Part shown: piece by piece, positions 6,269 to 6,588 of the stretch
Layout: every line of letters begins with the position of its first letter
Position numbering within the stretch: the stretch's first letter is position 1
From: Smithella sp. UBA2180
GTDB lineage: Bacteria > Desulfobacterota > Syntrophia > Syntrophales > Smithellaceae
NCBI GenBank assembly: GCA_002327415.1
Contig: DCVU01000121.1
Span: 1-6,588 of the forward strand
Reading direction: 5' to 3'
Length of the DNA: 6,588 bases
Made by a program: the position numbers and the translations under genes
Notes under the pieces: generated by a model
Databases searched by the model: none
Seen by the model: only the letters and a program-made list of their open reading frames with translations
Told to the model about the DNA's origin: nothing

Positions 6269-6588
6269 ATGCCTATTGTTGCAGGATGTGATGTTGGTTC
6301 CCTTACCTCCAAAGCCGTTATCATGAAAAATGGAAAAATTATCGGAAGTAATATCATTAAATCCAAACCCCGGCCAAAAGATTCGGCAAACACGGTACTG
6401 GAGGGCGCTTTGGCATCTGCCGGTGTATCAAAAGAAGAGATCAACTATTGCATCGGAACAGGTTACGGACGGGAGAAAATAGATTTTGTTGATGAAGTGG
6501 TGTCTGAGATTCAATGCCACGGAAAAGGCGCGCGCTGGATATTGCCCACGGCTGGAACCGTAATCGATATCGGTGGCCAGGACTGTAA
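6269..6588 (+). CDS. ATP-dependent activase / reductase component (HgdC/BcrA/BcrD/BadF-like), N-terminal part
   Basis: This is the start of an ASKHA-fold ATPase that binds one [4Fe-4S] cluster per homodimer and delivers an electron to an HgdB-type partner on ATP hydrolysis. The 106 full codons in the window show the phosphate-1 motif GCDVGSLTSKAVI (6-18), GTGYGR (63-68), the conserved SEIQCHGKGA segment (79-88) and the phosphate-2 motif VIDIGGQDC (98-106). The cluster-binding cysteines of this family lie further on and are cut off; full family members are roughly 250-290 residues. ATG 6269 has AAGGGGG five bases upstream. The gene follows its probable partner and may also be read from its own promoter, with a Fur-like box. 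It cannot be told from this part whether it is an HgdC-like homodimer or one of a BcrA/BcrD pair. Confidence 0.92.
   Translation, partial: MPIVAGCDVGSLTSKAVIMKNGKIIGSNIIKSKPRPKDSANTVLEGALASAGVSKEEINYCIGTGYGREKIDFVDEVVSEIQCHGKGARWILPTAGTVIDIGGQDC

Noticed and set aside
6223..6324. Small frame starting MIVILVDEFF overlapping the activase start
   Set aside because: It overlaps the well-supported activase in another frame, lacks a good ribosome site, and its start lies inside the candidate promoter.
1..6588. CRISPR array, tRNA or rRNA genes
   Set aside because: No regularly spaced direct repeats, tRNA cloverleaf signature or rRNA sequence was seen on either strand.

Overview
The window looks like chromosome of a strictly anaerobic bacterium, most likely a sulfate-reducing or syntrophic deltaproteobacterium (Desulfobacterota). 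This is inferred from gene content: a sigma-54 activator, a cysteine-rich GMC oxidoreductase, and a 2-hydroxyacyl-CoA dehydratase/benzoyl-CoA reductase-type protein with its ATP-dependent activase. No rRNA or other taxonomic marker is present. All intact genes are on the + strand.

Layout. Positions 1-959 hold the C-terminal part of a sigma-54 enhancer-binding regulator, whose sensor domain lies upstream of the window. Positions 960-1560 contain a decayed IS3-family transposase on the - strand, with two frameshifts and two in-frame stops. Positions 1559-1832 form a control region: two spaced TGTGC-N6-GRCACA sites, a good -24/-12 sigma-54 promoter, and a strong ribosome binding site. Next comes a GMC-type flavoprotein (1833-3209) with a four-cysteine cluster. 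A 235-bp gap with two palindromes leads to a 496-residue protein of unknown function (3445-4935) that appears to contain four weak helical repeats. Only 14 bp later begins an HgdB/BcrB/BcrC-like iron-sulfur protein (4950-6134). After a 134-bp gap with a candidate Fur-type box over a sigma-70-like promoter, an HgdC/BcrA/BcrD-type activase starts at 6269 and runs off the end.

How the genes may work together. The regulator at the left edge is a natural candidate to act on the -24/-12 promoter, firing the GMC gene and perhaps the genes behind it. The activase family hydrolyses ATP to drive one low-potential electron into an HgdB-type partner, which then performs a difficult reduction or dehydration. 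Here the partner appears as a single gene rather than a two-gene pair, which leaves open a double-cubane-type reductase. The substrate, and the roles of the flavoprotein and the repeat protein, cannot be read from the sequence. The set of flavoprotein, unknown helical protein, HgdB-like protein and activase under sigma-54 control is the most promising candidate here for an undescribed redox system.
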